Shown: positions 1 through 5,892 of the stretch, piece by piece | How positions within the stretch are numbered: position 1 is the stretch's first letter | Layout: each line of letters opens with the position of its first letter | The notes under the pieces: model-generated | The model's database searches: none | Seen by the model: the letters and a program-made list of their open reading frames with translations, nothing else | Told to the model about the DNA's origin: nothing | Position numbers and translations under genes: made by a program | NCBI GenBank assembly: GCA_903856995.1 | Contig: CAIODK010000216.1 | Span: forward strand, 1 to 9,787 | Direction of reading: 5' to 3' | Length of the DNA: 9,787 bases | Source: an uncultured Burkholderiales bacterium | GTDB taxonomy: Bacteria; Pseudomonadota; Gammaproteobacteria; Burkholderiales; Burkholderiaceae_C

Positions 1-189
1 GAGCCGTTCGGCAAACGCCTCACGCAGATCATTGATGAAGACAGCGAAATCTTGAAAGTTGCGCAGCAAGTCATCATTGGCAACATGCATGGCTATCCCG
101 TTCCCTTGATCATTGAAGCTGCGCGCGTGTGTATCAACCACCATGCTCAGCCTACCTTTGGCGAACTCTTTGACGCGTTGAGAAAATAA
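1..189 (+). CDS. motA: MotA, flagellar motor stator protein (C-terminal end, partial)
   Basis: The first 62 codons visible are open from base 1 and end in TAA at 187-189; the start lies upstream of the window. MotA forms the ring of the proton-conducting stator around MotB in the inner membrane. What is visible is only the cytoplasmic tail, which includes the pattern GNMHGYPVPLIIEAAR followed by QPTFGELFDAL. This resembles the conserved MotA ending (a Gly-rich turn, an IEAGR-type helix, then RPSFxEL). The stop codon overlaps the motB start (TAATG), so the two genes are translationally coupled, as is usual for motAB. The identification rests on this short tail plus the motB partner. I cannot see the transmembrane helices or the charged loop that would prove it. 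Confidence 0.85.
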   Translation, partial: EPFGKRLTQIIDEDSEILKVAQQVIIGNMHGYPVPLIIEAARVCINHHAQPTFGELFDALRK

Positions 190-1229
190 TGGCTGACGAC
201 AAAGACGCCGACACAGTCGCTCAAGAAGAAGCTGCTGCTGCAGCCGCAGCAGCAGCTGAAGCAGCAGCGGCCGTCGCCGCTGCCGCCGCGGCGAAAGCCG
301 AAGAAGAAAAAGAGGCCGCACCTGCGCCCGTCATCATCATCAAGAAAATCATTGATGAGGGACATGGCGGTGCTCACGGCGGTGCTTGGAAGATCGCGTT
401 GGCCGACATGATGACGGCCATGATGGCCTTCTTCTTGTTGATGTGGCTTTTGGGCGCATCTAACGAAGACCAACGTAAAAGCATTGCAGATTACTTCAAA
501 CCGACCTCGCAAAGCATGGTGGCCATTGGCCAACTTGCAGGATCGAACGGCATTTTGGGCGGGCGCTCCATCATTGACCCAGACGGCTTCCCGTTCTCGG
601 CCAAACAAACTGCGTTGTTAGAACGCCTGACACCTCGCTCAGAAGGTGGCCCTAACCCCAGCACCGATCCAGGTCAAGAAAACAACAACCCCTACTCAGA
701 CCCAGACAAGCTGACGCCTGAGCAGAAGAAAGAAATTGCGGCCGCGCAAGAGAAATCTGACTTTGACAAACTCGAAAAAGAGATTGAACAAAAACTGTCG
801 GAAAACAAAAAGCTCGGTGGCCTCAAGGACCAGGTGTCGGTCACACGTGACAAGCAAGGCTTGCGCATTGAAATCATCGACAAAGCCGACTTCGCCATGT
901 TCCCCAGCGGCGGCATGAGCATGCAAGGCAAAGCAGCGAGTTTGATCAGCGAAATTGCGGCCTCGTTGGCAGAAATGCCCAACAAGATTGCGATCCGTGG
1001 TCACACCGACAGCGTGCCCTTCAATAACAAAGAAGGTCGCAACAACTGGTCCCTTTCAGCCGAACGTGCGGAAGTCACGCGGTCCTTGCTGGAGAAGAGC
1101 GGTATCAAAGAAAGCCGTTTCGCTCGCATCGAGGGTGTGGCGGACACCGATCCGTTCAACCCCAAAGACCCACGCGATCCGCGCAACCGTCGCATGAGCA
1201 TCACCGTGCTCTACAACGACCAAGACTGA
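189..1229 (+). CDS. motB: MotB, peptidoglycan-anchored stator protein with Ala-rich N-terminal extension
   Basis: A 346-residue stator protein that carries the proton-accepting Asp and fixes the motor to peptidoglycan. Residues 1-47 form a cytoplasmic extension with a long alanine run (about 15-36) followed by a Lys/Glu stretch. The canonical protein begins near residue 48 with VIIIKKI and HGGAHGGAWKIA. One membrane segment follows (about 69-89), with the critical Asp at residue 73 in ALADMMTAMMAFF. The plug-like NEDQRKSIADYF is at 92-103. A Pro/Asn-rich linker (about 145-175) leads to a charged helix (176-205). The OmpA-like peptidoglycan-binding domain runs from about 217 to 342, with GHTDSVPF (271-278), NWSLSAERA (286-294) and NRR (333-335). 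The start overlaps the motA stop. The gene converges on the regulator gene with only 9 bases between stops and no room for a separate terminator. Family identity is clear; the role of the extension is unknown. Confidence 0.95.
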   Translation: MADDKDADTVAQEEAAAAAAAAAEAAAAVAAAAAAKAEEEKEAAPAPVIIIKKIIDEGHGGAHGGAWKIALADMMTAMMAFFLLMWLLGASNEDQRKSIADYFKPTSQSMVAIGQLAGSNGILGGRSIIDPDGFPFSAKQTALLERLTPRSEGGPNPSTDPGQENNNPYSDPDKLTPEQKKEIAAAQEKSDFDKLEKEIEQKLSENKKLGGLKDQVSVTRDKQGLRIEIIDKADFAMFPSGGMSMQGKAASLISEIAASLAEMPNKIAIRGHTDSVPFNNKEGRNNWSLSAERAEVTRSLLEKSGIKESRFARIEGVADTDPFNPKDPRDPRNRRMSITVLYNDQD

Positions 1230-1238
1230 ACACGGGGC

Positions 1239-2339
1239 TTAAGCGACTGAGCGCAGCTCGTACTTGTTGATCTTCTCGATCAAGGTGGTGCGTTGCAAGT
1301 TCAGCAGCTTGGCCGTGCGTGACACATTGCCTGAGTTGCGGGTCAGTGCCTGCTCAATGATGCTGCGCTCAATCTGAGCCATGCGCTCTTTGAGCGACAA
1401 GCCTTCAGGCGGCAACGTGGGCATGCCTTGCGCCAGCATGATGATGCCCTCGATGTCGTTTTCCTCGTCCTCAGGCTCGTCTTGCATTTCGGCCAGCACT
1501 TCAGGCGGAGGCGTCATCTCTAGCTTAGCCAGCAGCGGCGCTTGTGCTTGCAACTCCGCTTGGGCCGACACCAAACCCTTCGGTAGCAGGGTAGGGGGGA
1601 TGGCCCGCAAATCCAGCTCTTGGCCTGCATACAAGGTGCTGAAGCGGTCCACCACGTTGGACAACTCGCGCACGTTGCCAGGCCATGGGTACTTTTGCAG
1701 GGCTGCCATGAAGTCAGCCTTGAAGCGAATCGGTTGTTTGCCAAAGCTCGCGCATTTTTTGGAGAAAAACGCCAGCAACTCGGCCACGTCTTCGTTGCGT
1801 TCACGCAACGGCGGCGTCACCATGGGCAGCACATTGAGTCGGTAATACAAATCTTCGCGGAACCGGCCGGCTGCTATTTCGGTTTCTAAGTCGCGGTGGG
1901 TCGCTGCCACCACACGCACATCGATCTGCACTTGGCGGGTGCCACCAATGGGGTCGACCGTGCGTTCTTGCAACACACGCAGCAACTTCACCTGCATGTC
2001 CAGCGACATGTCGCCAATTTCATCCAAAAAGATGGTGCCGCCATGGGCCAGCTCAAAACGGCCAATGCGATCAGCCACAGCACCCGTGAACGCCCCCTTG
2101 CGGTGGCCAAACAGCTCGCTCTCCAATAAATCTTTGGGAATGGCGGCGCAGTTGATGGGCACAAAGTTGGAGCCGCAGCGCTCAGACAGCTCATGCAGCA
2201 GCCGCGCCAATAGCTCTTTGCCCGTACCGCTCTCCCCAGTGATCATCACCGTGGCGTTCGAATTGGCCATCGTTGCGGCCAATTGGCGCAAAGTGGTTGC
2301 TGACTCGCTGGAGCCGATAAAGTGTGTCGTGGGTGTCAT
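1239..2339 (-). CDS. fleQ: FleQ-like sigma-54-dependent flagellar activator without receiver domain
   Basis: A 366-residue enhancer-binding protein of the FleQ/FlrA type. It should hydrolyse ATP to open sigma-54 promoters of flagellar genes. The AAA+ domain starts almost at the N-terminus: Walker A GESGTGKE (35-42), sigma-54 loop GAFTGA (82-87), Walker B GTIFLDE (101-107), an Arg-finger region GRFREDLYYRL (158-168) and sensor II WPGNVREL (219-226). An acidic Pro-rich linker (256-315) leads to a Fis-type helix-turn-helix (about 318-361). The ending, with RTTLIEKINKYEL, is the pattern I know from FleQ rather than FleR/FlrC. The roughly 135-residue N-terminal FleQ/REC domain is absent, so there is no phosphorylation site. 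A possible ribosome site, AGGA, lies 9 bases before the ATG. It diverges from flgP across 133 bases with two inverted repeats. Likely targets in this window are the sigma-54 sites before flgB, flgA and the transglycosylase gene (inference). Confidence 0.88.
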   Translation of the reverse strand: MTPTTHFIGSSESATTLRQLAATMANSNATVMITGESGTGKELLARLLHELSERCGSNFVPINCAAIPKDLLESELFGHRKGAFTGAVADRIGRFELAHGGTIFLDEIGDMSLDMQVKLLRVLQERTVDPIGGTRQVQIDVRVVAATHRDLETEIAAGRFREDLYYRLNVLPMVTPPLRERNEDVAELLAFFSKKCASFGKQPIRFKADFMAALQKYPWPGNVRELSNVVDRFSTLYAGQELDLRAIPPTLLPKGLVSAQAELQAQAPLLAKLEMTPPPEVLAEMQDEPEDEENDIEGIIMLAQGMPTLPPEGLSLKERMAQIERSIIEQALTRNSGNVSRTAKLLNLQRTTLIEKINKYELRSVA

Positions 2340-2360
2340 GTCAAAAATTCCTACACATGA

Positions 2361-2373
2361 TTGTCGGCGACAA
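2361..2373. promoter_or_regulatory. 13-bp palindrome upstream of the fleQ-like gene
   Basis: TTGTCG-G-CGACAA is a perfect inverted repeat with 6-bp arms around one base. It sits 22 bases before the start codon of the leftward activator gene, so a bound protein could affect its transcription or a hairpin could affect translation. No regulator can be named from the sequence. Confidence 0.35.
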
Positions 2374-2381
2374 CAAACATT

Positions 2382-2412
2382 TCACAAGACAGAAAAAGTA
2401 TTCGTCTTGTGA
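2382..2412. promoter_or_regulatory. 9-bp inverted repeat in the fleQ/flgP divergent region (candidate operator)
   Basis: TCACAAGAC at 2382-2390 is matched by its exact reverse complement GTCTTGTGA at 2404-2412, around a 13-base A-rich spacer. The centre lies about midway in the 133-base divergent region. There is no T-run on either side, so a terminator is unlikely. An operator for a dimeric regulator controlling one or both genes is the simplest reading. It does not match any flagellar operator I know. Confidence 0.4.
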
Positions 2413-2417
2413 TTCGT

Positions 2418-2444
2418 TAAAGATGCCCCGCTCGGTGTCGAATC
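2418..2444 (+). promoter_or_regulatory. Candidate sigma-28 (FliA) promoter for flgP operon
   Basis: TAAAGATG, an 11-base spacer, then GTCGAATC resembles the sigma-28 consensus TAAAGTTT-N11-GCCGATAA. The strong part is TAAAG plus a CGA core; the ends of both boxes deviate. It lies 28 bases before the flgP start, which gives a short leader. This fits late expression of the flgP-flgT group, but the match is weaker than at flgM. Confidence 0.35.
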
Positions 2445-2472
2445 AAAGGGGAGACCTCTCAAGGACAAAGAT

Positions 2473-2955
2473 ATGAACCGCAACACCTTCTGGGCTGTGA
2501 CAGCCGCCGCCGTACTGTTGACCGCTTGCGCCAACACGCCCCCACCCATGCCCGCGCAAACGCGCATGGACGATGGTGCCAACATGATCACCCCTATGGC
2601 CCAAAAGCGCGAGACCTTGGTCGCCACAGGTTACGCGGTGATTAGTATTCAAAACCACCGCAACCCTGCCCAGCAGCGGTTGTTAGCCATTCGTGCATCG
2701 AAACTTGACGCTTATCGGGCCCTGACCGAACAGGTCTACGGCCAGCAGCTCGATGCCAGCACCACCGTGGCCGACATGACCGTGATGAGCGACACCTTCC
2801 GCGCCCGTGTGGAAGGCGTCATTTATGGCGCTGTGCTGGTCAGCATCACCCCTGTCGGTGACGACACCTACGAAACCACCATGTCGCTGGACCGCTATGT
2901 GGTGAATGATTTGCGCGCCTTGTACATCGCGCATTTGAACAACAAACGCAACTGA
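2473..2955 (+). CDS. flgP: FlgP-like flagellar outer-membrane lipoprotein (LPP20 family)
   Basis: A 160-residue lipoprotein. The signal peptide (1-18) ends in the lipobox LLTAC with the lipidated Cys at residue 19, and the next residue is Ala, so outer-membrane sorting is expected. The mature part carries the LPP20-type pattern: GYAVISIQ, then RLLAIRASKLDAYRALTEQVYG (about 69-90), followed by a beta-rich end with SDTFRARVEGVIYGA. In vibrios and Campylobacter, FlgP forms an outer-membrane ring or disk at the base of the flagellum. The ribosome site AAGGA lies 8 bases before the ATG. It is followed after 23 bases by flgT. The flgO gene that precedes flgP in vibrios is not present; the divergent regulator gene takes that place. 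Family assignment is good; the exact structure built here is inference. Confidence 0.85.
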   Translation: MNRNTFWAVTAAAVLLTACANTPPPMPAQTRMDDGANMITPMAQKRETLVATGYAVISIQNHRNPAQQRLLAIRASKLDAYRALTEQVYGQQLDASTTVADMTVMSDTFRARVEGVIYGAVLVSITPVGDDTYETTMSLDRYVVNDLRALYIAHLNNKRN

Positions 2956-2978
2956 CCCTCGGTTGAGAAGTTTTGTTT

Positions 2979-4052
2979 ATGTGGGCCTTTTCACCTCGAC
3001 ACCTGTGCCTCGCTGCCATTTTGGGCTGCGTGGGTGTCAACTTTTCGGTCGCCGCGGCAGACCTGAGCGCTGAAGAGCGCCTCCAGGCCATTCGCAGCGC
3101 CATGGTGGAAGCCGCCATGAAGTCCAACACCCGCGTGAGCGCGACCAGTTGGATGGAAAGCGATGGCAAACTGCGTGAACTCAACCGCTTCTCCTCTGAA
3201 GTCAAGCTGCGCGATTTGCAAGTCGCAACCTATTCACGTGATGCTGGCAAACAGCCTCAAGCGGAGTTAGCAGTCACCAACGTTGAGGTTTCTCAGCCCG
3301 GACGTTGTGATGCGCCCCAAGCCAAAGCCCCTTTGCGGCAGGTCATGACAATCGGCATGGACCTGTCCCCCGGCTTTGCCCCCGCGCAGCGTTACCAAGC
3401 CCAACAAGTCGGCTTTGCAGCCCGCACCCGCCTGATGCAGGCCGGTGCGCGCGCTGAGCGCTGGCGCCTCATCAGCTCACAAGCCCAAGCGCGCACCTAT
3501 GACCGTTTGATTCACGGCCACGGTGAAGAGCAGGTGCAATGGCACGCGCAACTCACCATCACCCCTGTGCCTGACAGCGGCGTCTCGGACGACTATTCGG
3601 CGTTTGGAATGAGCTTGATGGTGAGCGGCCCTGGCCAGCGCCAGGCTTGGTTCACCACCCATGAGGTGGTGGTCCCCAGCCTGCCGACACAAGCCTACGG
3701 CACACCCAAGATGGACACCGACACCAATGCAGCCATCGCCCAAGCGGTGGTTGCAATGACGGCGCGACTCGACAAACAACTGGCCTGCGAGCCACAGACC
3801 TTCTCGGTCGAGCAAACCAACGGTCGCTTGGCGCTCAACGCCGGTGGTCAAGCGGGCTTGCGCGTCGGCGACAAGCTCATGATGGCCGACCCCTCAGTGC
3901 TGCCCCGCCACACCTTAGAGCCCGGCGCGCTTGACGCCGCCGTGCTGGCCGAAGTTAAATCAGTCACCCCCTATCAAGCGGAGCTGAAACAAGTGGCTGG
4001 CCGCAAACAAAAATTCAACGGGGTCTGGGTTGCTTGGCCCTACACGTACTAA
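2979..4052 (+). CDS. flgT: FlgT-like periplasmic flagellar ring protein
   Basis: A 357-residue exported protein (ATG at 2979; a TTG two codons upstream is open, but GAGAAG at 2965-2970 is spaced correctly only for the ATG). The Sec signal peptide covers about residues 1-27, with an AAA-D cleavage region. The N-terminal part (about 30-100) has the ERLQAIRSAMVEAAM helix and RVSATSW typical of the FlgT N-domain. The middle part (about 118-230) begins with VMTIGMDLSPG, as in the FlgT middle domain. The C-terminal part (about 270-357) contains a NAGGQAGLRVGDKL turn and a small beta barrel ending in VWVAWPY. In vibrios FlgT builds the H ring and is needed to assemble FlgP and stator-contact rings. 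Its position directly after flgP agrees with the vibrio flgO-P-T order. The overall divergence leaves some doubt over domain borders. Confidence 0.75.
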   Translation: MWAFSPRHLCLAAILGCVGVNFSVAAADLSAEERLQAIRSAMVEAAMKSNTRVSATSWMESDGKLRELNRFSSEVKLRDLQVATYSRDAGKQPQAELAVTNVEVSQPGRCDAPQAKAPLRQVMTIGMDLSPGFAPAQRYQAQQVGFAARTRLMQAGARAERWRLISSQAQARTYDRLIHGHGEEQVQWHAQLTITPVPDSGVSDDYSAFGMSLMVSGPGQRQAWFTTHEVVVPSLPTQAYGTPKMDTDTNAAIAQAVVAMTARLDKQLACEPQTFSVEQTNGRLALNAGGQAGLRVGDKLMMADPSVLPRHTLEPGALDAAVLAEVKSVTPYQAELKQVAGRKQKFNGVWVAWPYTY

Positions 4053-4074
4053 GAGATCGACGGGAGAATCGACC

Positions 4075-4476
4075 ATGAACATGCCTACCCATTCACTTCG
4101 CACTTGGTTGTGTTGCGCTGCTGTGGCCGCCCCCTTGCTGGCGCTAGCCGCGAGCCCAGCACCACGAACCACCTACCAAGTGGTGTCGGGCGACACGTTG
4201 GACAAAGTCATCAAAAAAACCATGCCCGACAGCCCTTTGCGCATTGACATCTTGCGCAACGCCTTTGTGCAACAAAACCCACAAGCCTTCACCAAGTCGC
4301 CCCCCCGCGCCTTGATGGCTGGCGCCGTGTTGAACGTGCCCAAGCACGATGACCTGCTGCGCAGCTACATGGTGCCTGGCAACGCCCCTGGCAACAGCGG
4401 GACGCTCCGTGGTGGCGGCTACTCCACCGCCGATATGAACATGAACGAGCGCAAAAACTGGGTGCGCTTTCCCTAA
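4075..4476 (+). CDS. Small exported LysM-domain protein in flagellar cassette
   Basis: A 133-residue protein starting at ATG 4075, with GGGAG 8 bases upstream; an in-frame upstream codon at 4030 would overlap flgT and remove the signal peptide from the N-terminus. Residues 1-26 look like a Sec signal peptide (LLALAA before SPAP). One LysM domain spans about 33-89: TYQVVSGDTLDKVIKKTM, then NAFVQQNPQAF and LMAGAVLNVP. The spacing with NPQAF is like the LysM segment of FimV-type proteins. The tail (95-133) is Gly/Asn-rich with no known domain. It lies 22 bases after flgT and 9 bases before the FliK-like gene. LysM binds peptidoglycan, so a periplasmic anchoring role next to the FlgP/FlgT rings is plausible. 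No flagellar protein name fits it with confidence. Confidence 0.8.
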   Translation: MNMPTHSLRTWLCCAAVAAPLLALAASPAPRTTYQVVSGDTLDKVIKKTMPDSPLRIDILRNAFVQQNPQAFTKSPPRALMAGAVLNVPKHDDLLRSYMVPGNAPGNSGTLRGGGYSTADMNMNERKNWVRFP

Positions 4477-4485
4477 GGGGCCATC

Positions 4486-5571
4486 ATGGCCTTCTTGGGA
4501 CCCGAAAGCGTCCACGCCATCACGCGCGTGGCGCCCATCCACACGGAAATGCGCACCGCCTATGTCGAGGCGCCTGCCGCGCGTGTGCTGGGTCTGCATG
4601 ACGGGCAAGTGGTCCAAGCCGTGGCCGCCATGCGCAATGACCAGCTCAAGCTGGTCCTGAACGAACACAGCTTCAATGTGCCCTTGTTCCCCTACATCAA
4701 AGAGGGCGACATGGTGCAGCTGCGCGCGCAGCTGCTTCCCACTGGGAAATGGGCCCTGCAGTTGTTGCACACCGGAAGTTTTGCGGGGCCAGAAGCGCCG
4801 CTGGCGGCTGCCCCCACACGGTTGAACACCCTTTTGTTCCAACCCGGTGGCTTCACCAGCTTGCTGGCGCTCCTGCGCCCTGGCGTCCTCGAGAGCTTGG
4901 TACCGCCAGTGCTCGACGCGGGGGAGTTGAAGAAACGCATCAACACCCAGCGCTTGAGCATGGGCAGCTTGCAGTCGCAGTCATTGAAACGTTTTGTGTT
5001 GGGCCACGCCAAAACCAGCGAAGCCAGTTTGGCCGATGGCGATGCCGTGCCTGACAACACCAAAGTGTTGTTGCGGTTGCTCATGGCCGAGCGGTCCCGT
5101 GTCGAAGAACAAGACAGCGATACAGATCAAAGCCTGCATCACGCGCTCGACGAGCTCGAAGCCGCACAAGTGCAATCTGCGCAAAACCTTCACAAGGGGG
5201 ACTTGAACCTCGCCTTGGTCATCCCCTTCAGAGATGCGGATCCAGTGGAGTTGCAGTTTGAACAAAAAGGCAACAAACCCGGCCAACCCAAAAACCCGTT
5301 GGTGGTCAACATGCACACCCAAAGCCGCGTGCTGGGCGAGGTGTGGCTCAAAACCACCATCAGCAACAGCTCCCAGGTGGACCTCACCATGTGGGCTTTG
5401 AACAAAGACATCGCTGACTTGGCCAAATTCAACGCCAGCGAGCTCACCTACGAGCTAGAAAACGCGGGCCTAGTGATGGGGAGCTTTCAGGTCTACAACG
5501 CCCCGCGCCCCGATGCCAACGAAGCCAGACCCGCGCCGGACCATGGCGCTTTGGTGGACACCCAAGCATGA
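4486..5571 (+). CDS. FliK-like protein with flagellar hook-length-control domain
   Basis: A 361-residue protein without signal peptide. The C-terminal part (about 245-340) has the pattern of the FliK C-domain (Flg_hook): LGEVWLKTTI, VDLTMWALNKDIADLAKF, LTYELENAGLVMGSFQV. In FliK this domain contacts FlhB to switch the export gate from hook to filament substrates. The N-terminal part (about 20-100) is beta-rich with a hydrophobic LKLVLNEHSFNVPLF segment, unlike the Pro/Thr/Ser-rich ruler of classical FliK. The ribosome site AGGGG overlaps the stop of the LysM gene, and its own stop overlaps the next start (ATGA). That next gene encodes a stand-alone FlhB C-domain, the same pairing as ylqG-ylqH of Bacillus and similar pairs in pseudomonads. 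It is therefore more likely a FliK paralogue of that type than the main hook ruler, which may lie elsewhere. Confidence 0.75.
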   Translation: MAFLGPESVHAITRVAPIHTEMRTAYVEAPAARVLGLHDGQVVQAVAAMRNDQLKLVLNEHSFNVPLFPYIKEGDMVQLRAQLLPTGKWALQLLHTGSFAGPEAPLAAAPTRLNTLLFQPGGFTSLLALLRPGVLESLVPPVLDAGELKKRINTQRLSMGSLQSQSLKRFVLGHAKTSEASLADGDAVPDNTKVLLRLLMAERSRVEEQDSDTDQSLHHALDELEAAQVQSAQNLHKGDLNLALVIPFRDADPVELQFEQKGNKPGQPKNPLVVNMHTQSRVLGEVWLKTTISNSSQVDLTMWALNKDIADLAKFNASELTYELENAGLVMGSFQVYNAPRPDANEARPAPDHGALVDTQA

Positions 5572-5855
5572 CCGACAAACGCTACACCCAAGCCGTGGCC
5601 CTCGAATACGGCCGCAACAAAACCCCCACGGTGACCGCCAAGGGTGACGATGAGCTGGCGCGTCGCATCGTGGCCGAGGCCAAAAAACAGGGCGTGTACG
5701 TGGCCGAAGACCCACGGCTGTTGGCCATGCTGAGCCGACTCGATGTGGGGCAAGAAATTCCGGAAGATATGTTCACCGCAGTCGCCGTTATTTTGGCGTG
5801 GGTGTATTGGCTCAAGGGCATGCAGCCCGGGGATGAAAAGCCTGTTCAGGCCTAA
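5568..5855 (+). CDS. flhX: Stand-alone FlhB C-terminal-domain protein (FlhX/EscU-YscU-HrcU family)
   Basis: A 95-residue protein equal to the part of FlhB that follows the autocleavage site. YTQAVALEYGRNKTPTVTAKG (6-26) matches the segment that in FlhB comes directly after NPTH. A helix DDELARRIVAEAKKQG, a strand VYVAEDPRLLAML and the characteristic GQEIPEDMFTAVAVILAWVYWL (61-82) follow. No transmembrane region and no NPTH motif are present, so it cannot cleave itself. In Helicobacter a free FlhB C-domain (FlhX) can replace the cleaved part of FlhB and affects substrate switching. The 4-base ATGA overlap with the FliK-like gene implies coupled translation and points to a working pair. The exact role here is inference. 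Confidence 0.85.
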   Translation: MTDKRYTQAVALEYGRNKTPTVTAKGDDELARRIVAEAKKQGVYVAEDPRLLAMLSRLDVGQEIPEDMFTAVAVILAWVYWLKGMQPGDEKPVQA

Positions 5856-5858
5856 ATG

Positions 5859-5892
5859 CTCAGCGGTTTACTCAGCGCTTTACGCCTCAGCG
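5859..5892. repeat. Short tandem repeat between convergent flhX and flgN genes
   Basis: CTCAGCGGTTTA (5859-5870) is followed directly by CTCAGCGCTTTA (5871-5882), two 12-base units that differ at one base. A third CTCAGCG lies at 5886-5892. The flgN stop codon falls inside the second unit. A small hairpin TACGC-CTCA-GCGTA (5881-5894) also overlaps. It may act as a weak bidirectional transcription end, but there is no T-run. Confidence 0.4.

Noticed and set aside
147..608. A 153-residue open frame on the minus strand opposite the motB N-terminus, rich in Cys and Gly
   Set aside because: It is the antisense of the Ala-rich motB codons; GC-rich Ala repeats keep the opposite frames open. No ribosome site or family pattern supports it.
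1230..1238. Search for a terminator between motB and the fleQ-like gene
   Set aside because: Only 9 bases separate the two stop codons and no hairpin with a T-run is visible around them.
1381..1845. Rightward open frames of 154 and 157 residues inside the fleQ-like gene
   Set aside because: The AAA+ motifs of the leftward frame are continuous and unmistakable; the rightward frames are Ser/Arg-rich shadows.
4030..4074. Upstream in-frame start for the LysM protein
   Set aside because: It overlaps the end of flgT by 23 bases and would put 15 charged residues before the signal peptide; ATG 4075 has GGGAG at the right distance.
4144..4842. A 232-residue minus-strand open frame across the LysM and FliK-like genes
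   Set aside because: His/Gln/Gly-rich composition typical of an antisense shadow; it crosses two well supported genes and a good ribosome site on the other strand.
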